From: an uncultured Cellvibrionales bacterium
Lineage (GTDB): Bacteria; Pseudomonadota; Gammaproteobacteria; Pseudomonadales; GM7GCV1
Direction: 5' to 3'
DNA: 64,000 nucleotides
NCBI GenBank assembly: GCA_913063225.1
Contig: CAJXYP010000004.1
Coordinates: 60,614 to 124,613 of the forward strand
The translations under genes were made by a program, and so were the position numbers. This document shows positions 1 through 10,324 of this stretch, piece by piece. Within the stretch, counting starts at the first letter, position 1. Each line of letters opens with the position of its first letter. The notes beneath the pieces were generated by a model. It worked only from the letters and a program-made list of their open reading frames with translations. It searched no databases and was not told where the DNA came from.

Positions 1-415
1 GATGGGTGTGCCAGTGCATATCAACATCGAAGAAGTTCGTAAGCCTGATTTGGACGCCGCTTTGGCCGCCCAGAGTGTTGCTTCTCAGTTGGAGCGTCGC
101 GTTATGTTTCGACGCGCCATGAAGCGCACTGTACAAAACGCCATGCGTGGCGGTGCAAAAGGTGTACGAATTCAAGTTGGTGGACGTCTTGGCGGTGCTG
201 AGATTGCTCGAACTGAATGGTATCGCGAAGGCCGAGTGCCTCTGCATACCCTCAGGGCAGACATCGACTATGCAACAGCGGAAGCTCTGACTACTTACGG
301 CATTATTGGCGTAAAGATTTGGATCTTTAAAGGCGAAATTATTGGTGCTGACGCACAGGCAGAGGCTGCTGGTAAAGCAAACGCCAAACCTGCTCGTTCA
401 GGGCAGCAGAAGTAG
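1..415 (+). CDS. rpsC: 30S ribosomal protein S3, C-terminal part (cut by window edge)
   Basis: S3 sits at the mRNA entry channel of the 30S subunit. The first complete codon is at position 2, and the reading frame matches the C-terminal half of S3 ([18 protein letters not shown], then [12 protein letters not shown] and WIFKGE). The methionine at position 2 is internal, since homologues read 'AGVPAQINIAEVRKPEL' here, so about 97 N-terminal residues lie outside the window. The tail ends in an Ala/Lys-rich stretch as usual. It is followed 11 bp later by rplP, the standard S10-operon order. Confidence 0.97.
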   Translation, partial: MGVPVHINIEEVRKPDLDAALAAQSVASQLERRVMFRRAMKRTVQNAMRGGAKGVRIQVGGRLGGAEIARTEWYREGRVPLHTLRADIDYATAEALTTYGIIGVKIWIFKGEIIGADAQAEAAGKANAKPARSGQQK

Positions 416-426
416 GAGATTGATTG

Positions 427-840
427 ATGCTGCAACCTAAGAGAACAAAATATAAAAAGATGCATAAAGGTCGCAATCGCGGTCTGGCGCATCGCGGCTC
501 GAAAGTGAGCTTTGGTGAATACGCGTTGAAATCTACCGCTCGCGGTCGTATTACAGCTCGACAAATCGAAGCAGCACGTCGTGCTATGACTCGTCACATC
601 AAGCGTGGCGGAAAAATCTGGATTCGTGTATTCCCAGACAAGCCCATTACCAAAAAGCCTCTCGAAGTTCGTATGGGTAAAGGTAAAGGTGCTGTTGAGT
701 ACTGGGTATGCCAGATACGTCCAGGCAAAGTACTTTATGAAATGGAAGGTGTTCCGGAAGATATTGCGCGCGAAGCTTTTGAGCTTGCTGCTAGAAAACT
801 TCCACTAAAGACTGCCTTCGTTAAACGGTCGGTGATGTAA
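427..840 (+). CDS. rplP: 50S ribosomal protein L16
   Basis: L16 helps organise the A-site tRNA binding region of the 50S subunit. The 137-residue product begins [19 protein letters not shown] and keeps the [12 protein letters not shown] and RMGKGKG segments. The ATG at 427 is chosen over the in-frame TTG at 424 because homologues start MLQPKRTK. Its stop overlaps the rpmC start (TAATG at 838), which suggests translational coupling. Confidence 0.97.
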   Translation: MLQPKRTKYKKMHKGRNRGLAHRGSKVSFGEYALKSTARGRITARQIEAARRAMTRHIKRGGKIWIRVFPDKPITKKPLEVRMGKGKGAVEYWVCQIRPGKVLYEMEGVPEDIAREAFELAARKLPLKTAFVKRSVM

Positions 841-1031
841 TGAATACAAGTGAATTGGCAGCTAAATCAGTTGAAGATCTGCAAGCAGACTTACTTCAGC
901 TTCGTAGAGAGCAGCTCAAGTACCGAATTCAGCAGTCTACTGGGCAGATGAGTCAGTCTCATGTGATCCGCCAGGCGCGCCGCGATGTGGCGAGAATTAA
1001 AACTGTGCTGGCGCAGAAGGCAGGAGAATAA
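840..1031 (+). CDS. rpmC: 50S ribosomal protein L29
   Basis: Small 63-residue protein near the peptide exit tunnel, a docking area for trigger factor and SRP. It shows the family layout: N-terminal helix ([21 protein letters not shown]), then the RIQQSTGQ turn and a second helix with [16 protein letters not shown]. The ATG shares its A with the stop of rplP, and rpsQ follows after 2 bp. Confidence 0.96.
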   Translation: MNTSELAAKSVEDLQADLLQLRREQLKYRIQQSTGQMSQSHVIRQARRDVARIKTVLAQKAGE

Positions 1032-1033
1032 TT

Positions 1034-1300
1034 ATGACTGAAGCAGCGAATCTAGCCCGAACTGTTACTGGCAAAGTTGTCAGTAACAAGATGGATAAAA
1101 CCATTACGGTTCAAATCGTTCGTAAGGTAAAGCATCCGGTGTATGGCAAGTACATGATTAAGTCTACCAAGCTACATGCGCATGATGCAGACAACCAATG
1201 TCGCGAAGGCGATTTGGTAACCGTAGCGGAAAGTCGTCCACTGTCTAAAACCAAGACTTGGACATTAGTTAACATTGAGGAGCGCGCGATCGAGATCTAG
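1034..1300 (+). CDS. rpsQ: 30S ribosomal protein S17
   Basis: Primary 16S rRNA-binding protein with an OB fold. The 88-residue product has the family signature [16 protein letters not shown], followed by KHPVYGKY and the SRPLSKTK loop. A strong AGGAG precedes the ATG. It is the last gene of the S10-type order here; a 30-bp gap separates it from rplN, the first gene of the spc block. Confidence 0.97.
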   Translation: MTEAANLARTVTGKVVSNKMDKTITVQIVRKVKHPVYGKYMIKSTKLHAHDADNQCREGDLVTVAESRPLSKTKTWTLVNIEERAIEI

Positions 1301-1330
1301 TCGTTTACGACCTCTCGAAGAGCTAAAAGC

Positions 1331-1699
1331 ATGATCCAAACAGAAAGTTATCTAGAAGTTGCAGACAATTCAGGCGCCCGGCGCGTGATGTGTATCAAAG
1401 TATTGGGCGGTTCACACCGACGATACGCCCGTGTTGGTGACATTATTAAGGTCACTGTTAAGGAAGCGATTCCACGCGGTAAAGTTAAGAAGGGCCAGGT
1501 ATTGGACGCAGTTGTAGTACGCACCAGAAAAGGTGTTCGTCGTCCAGACGGTTCTTCAATCTGCTTTGACGACAATGCGGCGGTTCTTTTGAACGCGCAA
1601 AAAGCGCCAATCGGTACCCGTATTTTTGGGCCGGTAACGCGAGAACTACGTGGCGAGCAATTTATGCGAATTATTTCGCTAGCTCCCGAAGTGATTTAG
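1331..1699 (+). CDS. rplN: 50S ribosomal protein L14
   Basis: L14 lies at the subunit interface and contacts 16S rRNA. The 122-residue sequence starts [17 protein letters not shown] and carries [17 protein letters not shown] and a [14 protein letters not shown]-terminal motif, all at standard positions. It heads the spc-type gene order and is followed by rplX after 9 bp. Confidence 0.98.
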   Translation: MIQTESYLEVADNSGARRVMCIKVLGGSHRRYARVGDIIKVTVKEAIPRGKVKKGQVLDAVVVRTRKGVRRPDGSSICFDDNAAVLLNAQKAPIGTRIFGPVTRELRGEQFMRIISLAPEVI

Positions 1700-1708
1700 G
1701 AAGGCATC

Positions 1709-2029
1709 ATGGGCATCAAAATTAAACGCGATGACGAAGTAGTTGTTATTGCCGGAAGAGACAAAGGCAAGCGCGGTAAAGTTCAGAAAATTCTGGACGA
1801 TGGCCGTCTGATTGTCACTGGTGTGCATATGATCAAAAAGCACCAAAAGCCAAACCCTCAGGCAGAAATACCTGGTGGGATTATTGAAAAAGAAGCACCT
1901 ATCCAAGTAAGTAATATTGCTATTTGGAACAGTGCAGAATCGAAAGCAGACCGTGTTGGTTTTAAAAATTTGGAAGATGGTAAAAAAGTCCGAATCTTTA
2001 AATCTACGGGCGAGCTCGTAAGCGCCTGA
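1709..2029 (+). CDS. rplX: 50S ribosomal protein L24
   Basis: Assembly-initiating protein of the 50S subunit, containing a KOW motif near residues 8-35 ([17 protein letters not shown]). The 106-residue length is usual. The middle keeps KKHQKPNPQ and [14 protein letters not shown], and the end has [20 protein letters not shown]. It lies between rplN and rplE with short gaps, as in other gammaproteobacteria. Confidence 0.97.
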   Translation: MGIKIKRDDEVVVIAGRDKGKRGKVQKILDDGRLIVTGVHMIKKHQKPNPQAEIPGGIIEKEAPIQVSNIAIWNSAESKADRVGFKNLEDGKKVRIFKSTGELVSA

Positions 2030-2044
2030 GGAAGGTAAATACAA

Positions 2045-2584
2045 ATGGCAGCCTTTAGAGATTTTTACAAAAACGAAGTAGTACCCAAGCTCCGCGAAGA
2101 GCTGAAGGTAAATAACGACATGGAGATCCCAAAGATCACCAAGATCACTATCAACATGGGTGTTGGTGAGGCTCTGGGCGATAAGAAGATTCTTGAAAAT
2201 GCCGTTAAAGAACTTGAAGCAATTGCTGGTCAGAAGCCGGTAATTACTAAAGCTCGACGTTCTGTTGCTGGATTTAAGGTGCGTGAAGGTTGGCCTATCG
2301 GTTGTAAGGTAACTTTACGTTCAGAACGTATGTACGAATTCTTGGAGCGTTTAGTAGCTATCGCTATTCCACGTATCCGTGACTTCCGTGGAATTAGCCC
2401 AAAGCAATTCGACGGCCGAGGAAATTTCTCAATGGGTGTGACTGAGCAAATCATTTTCCCTGAGATCGAGTACGACAAAATTGATGCACTGCGTGGATTG
2501 GATATATGTATTACCACATCAGCGCGTAACGATGACGAAGGTCGCGCTCTGTTGCGTGCCTTTAACTTCCCACTAAGGGGTTAA
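2045..2584 (+). CDS. rplE: 50S ribosomal protein L5
   Basis: 5S rRNA-binding protein of the central protuberance that also contacts P-site tRNA. The 179-residue product shows the N-terminal [11 protein letters not shown] motif, [18 protein letters not shown] in the middle and [17 protein letters not shown] near the end. It has standard length and the AAGGTAAATACAAATG start context. It is followed 7 bp later by rpsN. Confidence 0.98.
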   Translation: MAAFRDFYKNEVVPKLREELKVNNDMEIPKITKITINMGVGEALGDKKILENAVKELEAIAGQKPVITKARRSVAGFKVREGWPIGCKVTLRSERMYEFLERLVAIAIPRIRDFRGISPKQFDGRGNFSMGVTEQIIFPEIEYDKIDALRGLDICITTSARNDDEGRALLRAFNFPLRG

Positions 2585-2591
2585 GCAAAGC

Positions 2592-2897
2592 ATGGCTAAG
2601 AAGAGCATGGTTATGCGCGAAAACAAGCGCACCAAGTTGGTCGCCAAGTACGCCGAAAAGCGTCAGGCACTTAAGGCCACTATTAAGGATCCAAAAGCTA
2701 GCGATGAAGATCGTTGGCAAGCACAGTTGAGTCTGCAGGCGTTGCCGCGTGACTCTAGTGCATCTCGCGGTCGTCGTCGTTGCCACATTACTGGTCGGCC
2801 ACACGGCGTTTATCGAAAATTTGGTCTCTGCAGAAATAAACTGCGAGAGCACGCCATGCTTGGACAAGTTCCTGGCGTTGTTAAATCTAGCTGGTAG
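2592..2897 (+). CDS. rpsN: 30S ribosomal protein S14, zinc-independent type
   Basis: S14 belongs to the head of the 30S subunit. At 101 residues this is the long form without CxxC zinc ligands: only two cysteines are present, in [12 protein letters not shown] and FGLCRN. The C-terminus keeps the [17 protein letters not shown] ending. Use of the zinc-free paralogue in the main operon is typical of gammaproteobacteria. Confidence 0.97.
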   Translation: MAKKSMVMRENKRTKLVAKYAEKRQALKATIKDPKASDEDRWQAQLSLQALPRDSSASRGRRRCHITGRPHGVYRKFGLCRNKLREHAMLGQVPGVVKSSW

Positions 2898-2903
2898 GGC
2901 GAT

Positions 2904-3296
2904 ATGAGTTTACAAGATCCATTAGCAGATATGCTGACTCGAATCCGTAACGCACAGGCGCGTAATACTCCTGTTGTGAAGATGCCTTCTTCTAAGTTGA
3001 AGGTATCTGTAGCGGAAGTACTAAAAAGCGAAGGTTATATAACTGACCTTTCAGTAGAAGAGGGCGCTAAGCCAATTCTTTCTGTGACTTTGAAGTACCA
3101 CAAGTCAAAAGGCGTAATTGAAGAAATTAGCCGAGTTAGTCGTCCGGGCCTACGTGCTTATAAAGGCACTGGCGCACTTCCGAAAGTACGCAGCGGTTTG
3201 GGAGTGGCGATCGTTTCCACTAGCCATGGCGTAATGACAGATCGTGCAGCACGATCACTGGGTGTCGGCGGCGAAGTCCTCTGCACCGTATTTTAA
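2904..3296 (+). CDS. rpsH: 30S ribosomal protein S8
   Basis: S8 binds the central domain of 16S rRNA; in E. coli it is also the translational repressor of the spc operon. The 130-residue sequence starts [18 protein letters not shown] and ends with the signature [20 protein letters not shown]. It lies 6 bp after rpsN and 12 bp before rplF. Whether an S8 feedback site exists near rplE here was not determined. Confidence 0.98.
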   Translation: MSLQDPLADMLTRIRNAQARNTPVVKMPSSKLKVSVAEVLKSEGYITDLSVEEGAKPILSVTLKYHKSKGVIEEISRVSRPGLRAYKGTGALPKVRSGLGVAIVSTSHGVMTDRAARSLGVGGEVLCTVF

Positions 3297-3308
3297 CGAG
3301 CCAACATC

Positions 3309-3842
3309 ATGTCAAGAATTGCAAGTAATCCTGTAGTGCTTCCAGCTGGCGTAGAAGTCAAGCTGAATGCAGATCAGGTATCGATTAAGGGTAAAAACGG
3401 CGAATTGTCGTTGACCATCAATCCGCTGGTTTCAATCAAGCAGGAAGAGAACACTTTGGTGTTTGCTGCTGCAGAGGTTGGTAAAAAATCCGTAGCAATG
3501 TCCGGTACTTTCCGTGCATTGGTTAACAACATGGTTGTTGGCGTTACTGACGGTTTTGAACGTAAATTAACATTGATAGGTGTTGGTTATCGAGCTAAAG
3601 CTAGTGGCAACAAGTTGGATTTAACACTGGGGTTTTCTCACCCCGTTGTTTACAACCTGCCAAAAGGCGTTAGCGCAGAAACACCATCACAAACAGAAGT
3701 TGTACTTAAGAGCGCTGACAAGCAGCTTTTGGGTCAGGTAGCTGCAGAAGTTCGCGCCTACCGTCCACCAGAGCCTTATAAAGGTAAGGGTGTTCGATAC
3801 GCGGATGAGTACGTGAAAATTAAAGAAGCCAAGAAAAAGTAA
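3309..3842 (+). CDS. rplF: 50S ribosomal protein L6
   Basis: L6 supports the sarcin-ricin loop and factor-binding region. The 177-residue protein starts [17 protein letters not shown], with two related alpha/beta domains, and carries the C-terminal signature [18 protein letters not shown]. Length and order (rpsH-rplF-rplR) are standard. Confidence 0.98.
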   Translation: MSRIASNPVVLPAGVEVKLNADQVSIKGKNGELSLTINPLVSIKQEENTLVFAAAEVGKKSVAMSGTFRALVNNMVVGVTDGFERKLTLIGVGYRAKASGNKLDLTLGFSHPVVYNLPKGVSAETPSQTEVVLKSADKQLLGQVAAEVRAYRPPEPYKGKGVRYADEYVKIKEAKKK

Positions 3843-3854
3843 ATAGGTAAAGTC

Positions 3855-4205
3855 ATGGCAGATAAAAAGACATCAAGATTACGCCGCGCCGGTAGAGCGC
3901 GAGCAAAGATCCGTGAGCTCGGAATGCAGCGGCTCTGTGTGCATCGCACTCCTCGCCATATATACGCGCAAGTGATTGATATAAACAGTGACCGCATTTT
4001 GGTCTCTGCTAGCACGCTAGATAAAGATCTACGCAGTAAAGCAACTGGTAACGTTGATGCAGCTAAGGCTGTTGGAGAGCTGATTGGCGTCCGCGCTAAA
4101 GAAGCTGGCATTGCTAAAGTGGCTTTTGATCGCAGTGGTTTCAAATATCACGGCCGCGTTAAGGCACTTGCCGACGCAGCCCGAGAAGCAGGATTGGAGT
4201 TTTAA
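3855..4205 (+). CDS. rplR: 50S ribosomal protein L18
   Basis: L18 binds 5S rRNA with L5 and L25. The 116-residue product has a basic N-terminus ([18 protein letters not shown]), a central [17 protein letters not shown] strand and a C-terminal [21 protein letters not shown]. The stop lies 3 bp before the rpsE start, so the two are probably translated together. Confidence 0.98.
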   Translation: MADKKTSRLRRAGRARAKIRELGMQRLCVHRTPRHIYAQVIDINSDRILVSASTLDKDLRSKATGNVDAAKAVGELIGVRAKEAGIAKVAFDRSGFKYHGRVKALADAAREAGLEF

Positions 4206-4208
4206 TCA

Positions 4209-4721
4209 ATGGCACGTCCAAATAAACAAGATCAGGACCAAAGCGAAGGTCTTCTCGAGAAGCTGGTTGAAGTTAACCGGGTTGCCAAAACCGTAAAAGG
4301 TGGACGCATCTTCTCTTTCACTGCCCTCACTGTAGTTGGTGATGGTCAAGGCCGTGTTGGCTTTGGTCGCGGTAAAGCGCGTGAAGTTCCAATGGCTATT
4401 CAAAAAGCTATGGAAGCGGCTCGACGCAATATGATTAACGTTGATCTGGATGGCAATACTATCCAGTACGCAACCACCTCAAACCATGGTGCTTCCAAGG
4501 TTTACATGCAACCAGCCTCTGAAGGTACTGGTGTAATTGCTGGTGGTGCTATGCGAGCGGTTCTTGAACTCGCTGGCGTACAAAACGTGTTGGCTAAGTG
4601 CTACGGCTCTACCAACCCTGTAAATGTGGTTCGCGCGACTTTTAAAGCGCTGCAAACTATGAATTCTCCGGAACAAGTTGCTGAAAAACGTGGCCTATCC
4701 GTAGAACAGATCCTTAACTGA
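4209..4721 (+). CDS. rpsE: 30S ribosomal protein S5
   Basis: S5 takes part in decoding accuracy and mRNA unwinding at the entry channel. The 170-residue sequence contains [17 protein letters not shown], the [14 protein letters not shown] double-stranded-RNA-binding loop, and [16 protein letters not shown] near the C-terminus. Start and length fit the family. Confidence 0.98.
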   Translation: MARPNKQDQDQSEGLLEKLVEVNRVAKTVKGGRIFSFTALTVVGDGQGRVGFGRGKAREVPMAIQKAMEAARRNMINVDLDGNTIQYATTSNHGASKVYMQPASEGTGVIAGGAMRAVLELAGVQNVLAKCYGSTNPVNVVRATFKALQTMNSPEQVAEKRGLSVEQILN

Positions 4722-4733
4722 GGCTAGAGCGAA

Positions 4734-4931
4734 ATGGCAGCGACCAAAAAGCAAGCGACCGTTAAGGTCACACAAACTAAAGGCGTCCACGGACGTTTGA
4801 AAAACCACAGAGCCTGCATTGCTGGTCTGGGTTTACGTCGCATCGGCCATACGGTCGAAGTGATTGATACACCATCGAACCGAGGCATGATTAATCAAGT
4901 GTCTTATATGGTTCAAGTTGAGGAAAACTAA
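4734..4931 (+). CDS. rpmD: 50S ribosomal protein L30
   Basis: Small 65-residue L30 with the conserved [11 protein letters not shown] strand, [13 protein letters not shown] centre and [14 protein letters not shown] end. Its stop overlaps the ATG of rplO (TAATG at 4929), indicating coupled translation. Confidence 0.96.
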   Translation: MAATKKQATVKVTQTKGVHGRLKNHRACIAGLGLRRIGHTVEVIDTPSNRGMINQVSYMVQVEEN

Positions 4932-5581
4932 TGTATCTCAATACACTTTCTCCTAATCCAGGCCGCACTAGCGATAAGAAGCGTGTAGGCCGTGGTATCG
5001 GAAGCGGATATGGCAAGACCTGTGGCCGTGGTCACAAGGGTCAAAAAGCTCGTACTGGCGGTAAAGTTGCTCCAGGTTTCGAGGGCGGACAAATGCCATT
5101 ACGTAAGCGGTTGCCAAAATTTGGTTTTACCTCTCGGGTGGGTATGGTTTCTGCGGAGGTTCGTTTGTCTGAACTGAATAAAGTAGATGCCAAGATCATT
5201 GATCTTGAAGCGCTTAAGCGAGCCGACTTAGTTGGTCAGCACATTGAGCATGCCAAAGTTTTCGCCAGCGGCGAATTAAAAGGCAAGGTCACGGTTCAAG
5301 GTTTACGTGTATCTAAAGGTGCTCGTGCAGCTATTGAAGCGGCCGGCGGCACTATATTGGATGTACCTGGTACTGATGAAGCTCCAGTTGGAAAACTGAA
5401 AGCAAAAACTGCGGCTCCTAAAAAAGCGGCTGCACCTAAGAAAGTAGCTGCACCAAAAGAAGCAGCGGCACCAAAAGCGGCGGCTCCTAAGAAAGCAGCA
5501 GCTAAAAAGGCAGCACCTAAAAAAGTAGTTCCTAAGAAAGCAGCCGACAAAGATGCTGCTCCTAAGGAATCTGGGGAATAA
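4931..5581 (+). CDS. rplO: 50S ribosomal protein L15 with long basic C-terminal tail
   Basis: L15 is a late-assembly protein of the 50S core. The first ~140 residues are normal: [20 protein letters not shown], a Gly/Arg-rich rRNA-binding loop, [18 protein letters not shown], and [19 protein letters not shown]. The product is 216 residues long, against about 144 in E. coli. The extra ~70 residues are low-complexity repeats of [10 protein letters not shown] type with a few acidic residues at the very end, resembling histone-H1-like tails. The tail codes in frame right up to secY, so it is part of the gene and not a frameshift product. Confidence 0.96.
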   Translation: MYLNTLSPNPGRTSDKKRVGRGIGSGYGKTCGRGHKGQKARTGGKVAPGFEGGQMPLRKRLPKFGFTSRVGMVSAEVRLSELNKVDAKIIDLEALKRADLVGQHIEHAKVFASGELKGKVTVQGLRVSKGARAAIEAAGGTILDVPGTDEAPVGKLKAKTAAPKKAAAPKKVAAPKEAAAPKAAAPKKAAAKKAAPKKVVPKKAADKDAAPKESGE

Positions 5582-5584
5582 TTT

Positions 5585-6898
5585 ATGTCACGTGCCGGTA
5601 ATCCACCACTCGGAAGTATGAAAGGTCTAAGCGAACTATTTTCTCGCCTGCGTTTCCTATTTTTGGCGATTGTGATTTACCGTATCGGCACTCATATTCC
5701 ATTGCCGGGTATCGACCCCGATCAATTGGCAGCACTTTTTAATCAGAACCAAGGGACTATCTTAGGTCTGTTTAATATGTTCTCTGGTGGTGCACTAGAG
5801 CGTATGAGTATTCTGGCTCTAGGTATCATGCCTTATATTTCGGCCTCTATTATCGTTCAGCTATTGGCTGCGGTAACTCCTTCACTGGAACAGCTGAAAA
5901 AAGAAGGCGAGCAGGGCAAGCGTAAGCTGCAACAAATTACCCGCTACGGCACTCTTGGTTTGGCTACGGTTCAAGCGATTGGCATGTCAGTTGGTCTGGC
6001 GGGACAGGGCTTGACCCTTAGTTCTGGTATGGCTTTCTACCCAGTAGCTATTATTTCTCTAATAACCGGCGCCATCTTTATGATGTGGCTGGGTGAGCAG
6101 ATCAACGAACGTGGTATTGGCAATGGTATTTCCATGTTGATCTTTGCCGGTATCGTTGCGGGCATATTCCCGGCTATCGGTCAGGCAGTTGAGCAAGCTC
6201 GCATCGGTGAGATTCACCCGCTGGTTCTTGTGTTCATCGGCGTGTTGGCCATTGCGGTTGTGTACTTTGTAGTCTTCGTTGAGCGCGCTCAACGACGTAT
6301 ACCAGTTAACTACGCTCGCCGTCAGCAAGGTAACAATACCTTTGCGGCCCAGAGCAGCCATCTGCCATTGAAACTAAATCAGGCCGGTGTTATTCCAGCT
6401 ATTTTTGCTAGCTCTATCCTTCTGTTCCCAGCCTCATTGGCACAGTGGTTCGGTCAGGGTGCAGACGGTGGCAGCGTTGTACTGCAAGAGATTGCCTTGG
6501 CTATTGGCCCAGGCCAGCCTCTGAATCTGATTCTTTTTGCAGCGTTGATTATTTTCTTCTGCTTTTTCTATACGGCGTTGATCTTCAACCCTAAAGATAT
6601 GGCAGATAACCTGAAACGCTCAGGTGCATATATTCCAGGTATTAGACCAGGCGAACAAACCGCGCGTCATATCGACGATGTGATGACCCGATTAACGATG
6701 GTGGGTTCTCTATATATAGCGCTTGTTTGTCTGATGCCTCAGTTTTTGGTGGTCTTTTGGAACGTTCCCTTTTACTTGGGCGGAACCTCGCTGCTAATCG
6801 CAGTTGTGGTATCCATGGATCTAATGTCACAAATTCAAGCGCATCTAGTTAGCAGTCAGTACGAATCACTGATGAAAAAAGCCAACTTTAGACGCTAG
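5585..6898 (+). CDS. secY: Preprotein translocase channel subunit SecY
   Basis: Central channel of the SecYEG translocon in the inner membrane. The 437-residue product has about ten hydrophobic segments. Typical landmarks are [19 protein letters not shown] with [36 protein letters not shown], the [19 protein letters not shown] cytosolic loop, and the RPGEQT and C-terminal segments. It starts 3 bp after rplO, a conserved linkage. It is the most membrane-rich product of the ribosomal block. Confidence 0.98.
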   Translation: MSRAGNPPLGSMKGLSELFSRLRFLFLAIVIYRIGTHIPLPGIDPDQLAALFNQNQGTILGLFNMFSGGALERMSILALGIMPYISASIIVQLLAAVTPSLEQLKKEGEQGKRKLQQITRYGTLGLATVQAIGMSVGLAGQGLTLSSGMAFYPVAIISLITGAIFMMWLGEQINERGIGNGISMLIFAGIVAGIFPAIGQAVEQARIGEIHPLVLVFIGVLAIAVVYFVVFVERAQRRIPVNYARRQQGNNTFAAQSSHLPLKLNQAGVIPAIFASSILLFPASLAQWFGQGADGGSVVLQEIALAIGPGQPLNLILFAALIIFFCFFYTALIFNPKDMADNLKRSGAYIPGIRPGEQTARHIDDVMTRLTMVGSLYIALVCLMPQFLVVFWNVPFYLGGTSLLIAVVVSMDLMSQIQAHLVSSQYESLMKKANFRR

Positions 6899-6939
6899 TT
6901 CTTTGTAGATAGTAAATAGAATTTTTAAGGTACTCGGAA

Positions 6940-7056
6940 ATGAAAGTTAGAGCATCGGTTAAAAAAATGTGTCGCAACTGTAAGGTTGTAAGACGTAAGG
7001 GCGTAGTTCGCGTTATTTGTAGCGCTGAACCCCGTCATAAGCAGCGGCAGGGATAA
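6940..7056 (+). CDS. rpmJ: 50S ribosomal protein L36, zinc-binding type
   Basis: A 38-residue gene directly after secY. It reads [19 protein letters not shown] and ends [13 protein letters not shown], which is L36. It has the zinc-ligand pattern CxxC, C and H, so this is the zinc-dependent (C+) form. A purine-rich AAGG with a usable spacing precedes the ATG. Confidence 0.95.
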   Translation: MKVRASVKKMCRNCKVVRRKGVVRVICSAEPRHKQRQG

Positions 7057-7152
7057 CCCCGAAAGCTGATTGATTATTGACAGCTCCCTATGTATCCTTC
7101 GCGCCTTTTTGCGCATCTGGAATACACAGGGGCGGTAACTGGAGAGTAGTTC

Positions 7153-7509
7153 ATGGCTCGTATTGCAGGGGTAAACGTACCCGATAACAAGCATGCGGTT
7201 ATTTCGTTGACGTACATCTATGGTGTGGGATCAACAACAGCGCAAAAAATATGCGCCGCGGTAGGTATCGAAGGCAACATCAAGATCAGTGATCTGGATG
7301 AAGGTCAACTCGATCTTATTCGTGCAGAAGTTGGCAACGCAACGGTTGAAGGTGACCTGCGTCGTGAGACTTCAATGAATATTAAAAGATTGATGGATCT
7401 CGGTTGTTACCGTGGTCTGCGTCACCGCCGTGGTCTTCCACTGCGCGGGCAGCGCACTAAAACGAACGCGAGAACCCGAAAGGGACCGCGCAAACCCATT
7501 AAAAGATAA
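7153..7509 (+). CDS. rpsM: 30S ribosomal protein S13
   Basis: S13 forms bridges between the 30S head and the 50S subunit. The 118-residue product starts [20 protein letters not shown], keeps the [12 protein letters not shown] helix-turn-helix region, and ends with [20 protein letters not shown]. It opens the alpha-type block. The 96-bp gap before it holds a small GCGC-CTTTTT-GCGC hairpin near 7100. In E. coli the S4 repressor binds the leader at this place, but no such site can be proven here. Confidence 0.98.
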   Translation: MARIAGVNVPDNKHAVISLTYIYGVGSTTAQKICAAVGIEGNIKISDLDEGQLDLIRAEVGNATVEGDLRRETSMNIKRLMDLGCYRGLRHRRGLPLRGQRTKTNARTRKGPRKPIKR

Positions 7510-7527
7510 TTGACTGGTAATTAGATA

Positions 7528-7923
7528 ATGGCCGAAGCCGGTAGCAAGAAAACAACTCGTAAAAAGGTGAAAAAGGTCGTCGTAGACGGCATAGCGCACG
7601 TACACGCGTCTTTTAACAACACCATAATTACAATCACAGACCGTCAGGGCAATGCGCTGACTTGGGCCACTTCCGGTGGTTCTGGTTTCCGTGGCTCACG
7701 TAAAAGTACGCCATTTGCTGCGCAGATCGCAGCAGAGCGTGCTGGTACAGCAGCTTTGGATTTCGGTATGAAAAATCTGGATGTAGAAGTTAAGGGTCCT
7801 GGACCCGGCCGCGAATCTGCGGTTCGCGCATTGAATAATTGCGGCTTCAAAATTAATCACATTACCGACGTGACGCCTATACCCCATAACGGGTGTCGTC
7901 CGCCGAAAAAACGTCGTGTATAA
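7528..7923 (+). CDS. rpsK: 30S ribosomal protein S11
   Basis: S11 lines the platform near the mRNA exit path. The 131-residue sequence has a Lys-rich N-terminus, then [20 protein letters not shown], the [14 protein letters not shown] helix, and [13 protein letters not shown]. It ends with [12 protein letters not shown], the invariant basic tail. It lies between rpsM and rpsD with short gaps. Confidence 0.98.
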   Translation: MAEAGSKKTTRKKVKKVVVDGIAHVHASFNNTIITITDRQGNALTWATSGGSGFRGSRKSTPFAAQIAAERAGTAALDFGMKNLDVEVKGPGPGRESAVRALNNCGFKINHITDVTPIPHNGCRPPKKRRV

Positions 7924-7938
7924 GAGGCTTATTTAAGA

Positions 7939-8559
7939 ATGGCTAGATATCTCGGACCAACATGTAAACTCGCACGTCGCGAAGGTACTGATCTGTTTCT
8001 TAAGAGCGGCATTCGCCCTCTCGAGTCTAAATGTCGTTTAGACAACGCACCTGGGCAACAAGGCCAGCGTCGCGGTCGTCTTTCTGACTACGGTGTTCAG
8101 TTACGTGAAAAGCAAAAAGTACGTCGTATTTATGGCGTTCTAGAAAAACAATTCCGCAACTACTACAAAGCAGCGGCTAATCAAAAAGGCAATACAGGCG
8201 AAAACCTGTTGAGCTTGCTCGAGCATCGTCTCGACAACACGGTTTACCGTATGGGTTTTGGTGCTACTCGCGCAGAATCTCGTCAAATGGTTTCGCACAA
8301 CGCAATTTTGATAAATGGTCAGAAGGTAAATATTCCTTCGTACCAAGTTAGAGTTGGTGACGTGGTTGCGATCCGTGAAAAAAGTAAAAATCAGCTGCGC
8401 ATTCAAAACGCGCTTAGCTTGGCTGGCCAGCGTGGCGCAGCCGAATGGGTAGAAGTAGATCCATCGAAGATGGAAGCTACTCTGAAACGTTCTCCGGACC
8501 GTTCTGACCTACCCGCAGAAATCAACGAAAACCTTATCGTTGAGCTCTACTCTAAGTAA
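7939..8559 (+). CDS. rpsD: 30S ribosomal protein S4
   Basis: S4 nucleates 30S assembly and in enteric bacteria represses its own operon. The 206-residue product begins [19 protein letters not shown], with [22 protein letters not shown] and an S4 RNA-binding domain around residues 95-155 ([36 protein letters not shown]). Standard length; followed by rpoA. Confidence 0.98.
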   Translation: MARYLGPTCKLARREGTDLFLKSGIRPLESKCRLDNAPGQQGQRRGRLSDYGVQLREKQKVRRIYGVLEKQFRNYYKAAANQKGNTGENLLSLLEHRLDNTVYRMGFGATRAESRQMVSHNAILINGQKVNIPSYQVRVGDVVAIREKSKNQLRIQNALSLAGQRGAAEWVEVDPSKMEATLKRSPDRSDLPAEINENLIVELYSK

Positions 8560-8616
8560 TTACTGAAATAGAGCGCTATTAGCTAAACAGTAAAAGCATT
8601 GGCCACAGGATTAAGT

Positions 8617-9606
8617 ATGCAAGCTATAAATGAATTTTTGACACCAAACCACATTGATCTTACTGAGATATCACCTACTCACGCAAAAGTGGTATTGGAA
8701 CCTTTAGAGCGTGGCTTCGGCCACACCTTGGGTAATGCACTGCGCCGCATCCTGCTTTCTTCTATGCCGGGTTCTGCCATCGTTGAAGTTCAAATTGAAG
8801 GTGTTGAGCACGAATACAGCACTTTAGAAGGCGTACAGGAAGACGTAATTGAAATCCTGCTAAACCTTAAAGGCGTTGCGCTATCTCTTAACGAAAGAGA
8901 CGAAGCTCACCTAACGCTAAGCACTACCGGTGGTGTGGTAACTGCAGATGACATTCAGCGCGACCACGACGTAGAAATCGCCAACCCAGAGCACGTTATC
9001 GCGCACTTGGCTGACAACACCACGTTGACTATGACGCTTAATGTTTCAACCGGCCGTGGTTACCAGCCTGTTGACGTTCGTTACTCGGACGACGAAGAGA
9101 CTTCGGCTATTGGCGTTCTCAAATTAGACGCTAGCTTCAGCCCAGTTCGTCGTGTTGCCTACACAGTAGATTCTGCTCGTGTTGAGCAGCGTACAGATTT
9201 GGACAAGCTAATTATCGATCTTGAAACTGACGGTACTCTTGATCCTGAAGAAGCTATCCGCAAATCAGCGACTATCCTACAGCAGCAGCTAACTGCTTTT
9301 GTTGATCTGGAAGCTACTGACGTTGCTCAGACTCAGGACCAAGAAGATCTGATCGATCCAGTATTGTTGCGCTCTGTTGACGACTTGGAACTGACAGTAC
9401 GTTCAGCCAACTGTTTGAAAGCAGAAAGCATCTACTACATTGGTGACCTTGTTCAGCGCACCGAAGTAGAACTATTGAAAACGCCAAACTTGGGTAAGAA
9501 ATCTCTTACCGAAATTAAAGATGTTCTGGCATCTCGCGAACTAAGCCTTGGTATGCGTTTGGAGAACTGGCCACCAGCCAGCCTGCGCACCGAAAGCGAA
9601 GTTTAA
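8617..9606 (+). CDS. rpoA: RNA polymerase alpha subunit
   Basis: Alpha forms the dimer that nucleates core polymerase assembly, and its C-terminal domain contacts UP elements and activators. The 329-residue product has the N-terminal domain landmark [20 protein letters not shown] and a C-terminal domain with [16 protein letters not shown] and [23 protein letters not shown] at 8599 is in frame, but the ATG at 8617 fits the conserved MQ...NEFL start and has AGGA about 7 bp upstream, so it is preferred. Confidence 0.97.
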   Translation: MQAINEFLTPNHIDLTEISPTHAKVVLEPLERGFGHTLGNALRRILLSSMPGSAIVEVQIEGVEHEYSTLEGVQEDVIEILLNLKGVALSLNERDEAHLTLSTTGGVVTADDIQRDHDVEIANPEHVIAHLADNTTLTMTLNVSTGRGYQPVDVRYSDDEETSAIGVLKLDASFSPVRRVAYTVDSARVEQRTDLDKLIIDLETDGTLDPEEAIRKSATILQQQLTAFVDLEATDVAQTQDQEDLIDPVLLRSVDDLELTVRSANCLKAESIYYIGDLVQRTEVELLKTPNLGKKSLTEIKDVLASRELSLGMRLENWPPASLRTESEV

Positions 9607-9640
9607 GCCGAGCCCCAGAAAGTCGATTTAGGAATAGATA

Positions 9641-10219
9641 ATGCGACATAGAATTGCAGGCCGTAATTTCAGCCGAACTAGTGCACACCGTAAGGCCATG
9701 TTTAAAAACATGACGGTATCTTTGGTAGAGCACGAACTAATAAAAACCACTTTGCTAAAAGCAAAAGAGCTGCGCGGTGTTGCCGAACCTCTTATTACTT
9801 TGGCGAAGGAAGACAGCGTTGCAAACCGACGATTGGCTTTTGACCGTCTTCGCGACAAAGCAGCAGTCGGCAAACTCTTTAACGAGCTAGGTCCTCGCTA
9901 CGAAACTCGCCCTGGAGGATACTTGCGTATTCTTAAGTGCGGCTTCCGCCCTGGCGATAACGCTCCAATGGCTTATGTTGAGCTAATTGGACGTGACGGT
10001 GGTGCAGAAGATCTACCTAAGAAGCCTAAAGTTGCCAAAAAAGCTAAAGCAGCTCCAGCGCCAGTCGTTGAAGAAACAGTTGAAGAAATAGTAGCCGACG
10101 AAGCAGCGCCTGTGGCCATTGAAGAGTCACAAGAAACAGTTGAAGTAGTAGCTGACGAAGCACCTGCGACGGAAGAAGCGCCTGCAGCTGATGAAAGCTC
10201 GGAAGAAGAAACTAAGTAA
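9641..10219 (+). CDS. rplQ: 50S ribosomal protein L17 with acidic C-terminal tail
   Basis: L17 lies near the tunnel exit. Residues 1-125 match the family ([57 protein letters not shown]). The protein runs to 192 residues, about 65 more than E. coli L17. The tail begins with a short Lys-rich stretch and then becomes a Glu/Ala/Val/Pro low-complexity acidic segment. It is the last gene of the block, and a strong terminator follows 21 bp after the stop. Confidence 0.96.
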   Translation: MRHRIAGRNFSRTSAHRKAMFKNMTVSLVEHELIKTTLLKAKELRGVAEPLITLAKEDSVANRRLAFDRLRDKAAVGKLFNELGPRYETRPGGYLRILKCGFRPGDNAPMAYVELIGRDGGAEDLPKKPKVAKKAKAAPAPVVEETVEEIVADEAAPVAIEESQETVEVVADEAPATEEAPAADESSEEETK

Positions 10220-10240
10220 TTTCTTTCCATCTTTCATAAA

Positions 10241-10267
10241 AAGCCGGGACATGTTCCCGGCTTTTTT
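10241..10267 (+). terminator. Rho-independent terminator after rplQ
   Basis: A 9-bp perfect GC-rich stem (AAGCCGGGA / TCCCGGCTT) with a 5-base loop is followed by a T run. It closes the ribosomal/rpoA transcription unit. Confidence 0.93.
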
Positions 10268-10324
10268 GTATAAGACTTCCGGATAAAAATTATTAGAAGC
10301 AGTTTGCAGATGGTTTCTCACTAA

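Noticed and set aside
5296..5550. Ala-rich open frame on the minus strand opposite rplO
   Set aside because: It is the mirror of the repetitive basic tail of L15; low-complexity repeats keep several frames open.
7077..7094. TTGACA before rpsM as a promoter
   Set aside because: A TTGACA occurs at 7077, but no suitable -10 box lies 15-19 bp downstream.
9973..10230. Ser/Ala-rich open frame opposite the end of rplQ
   Set aside because: Shadow of the L17 acidic tail repeats on the other strand.
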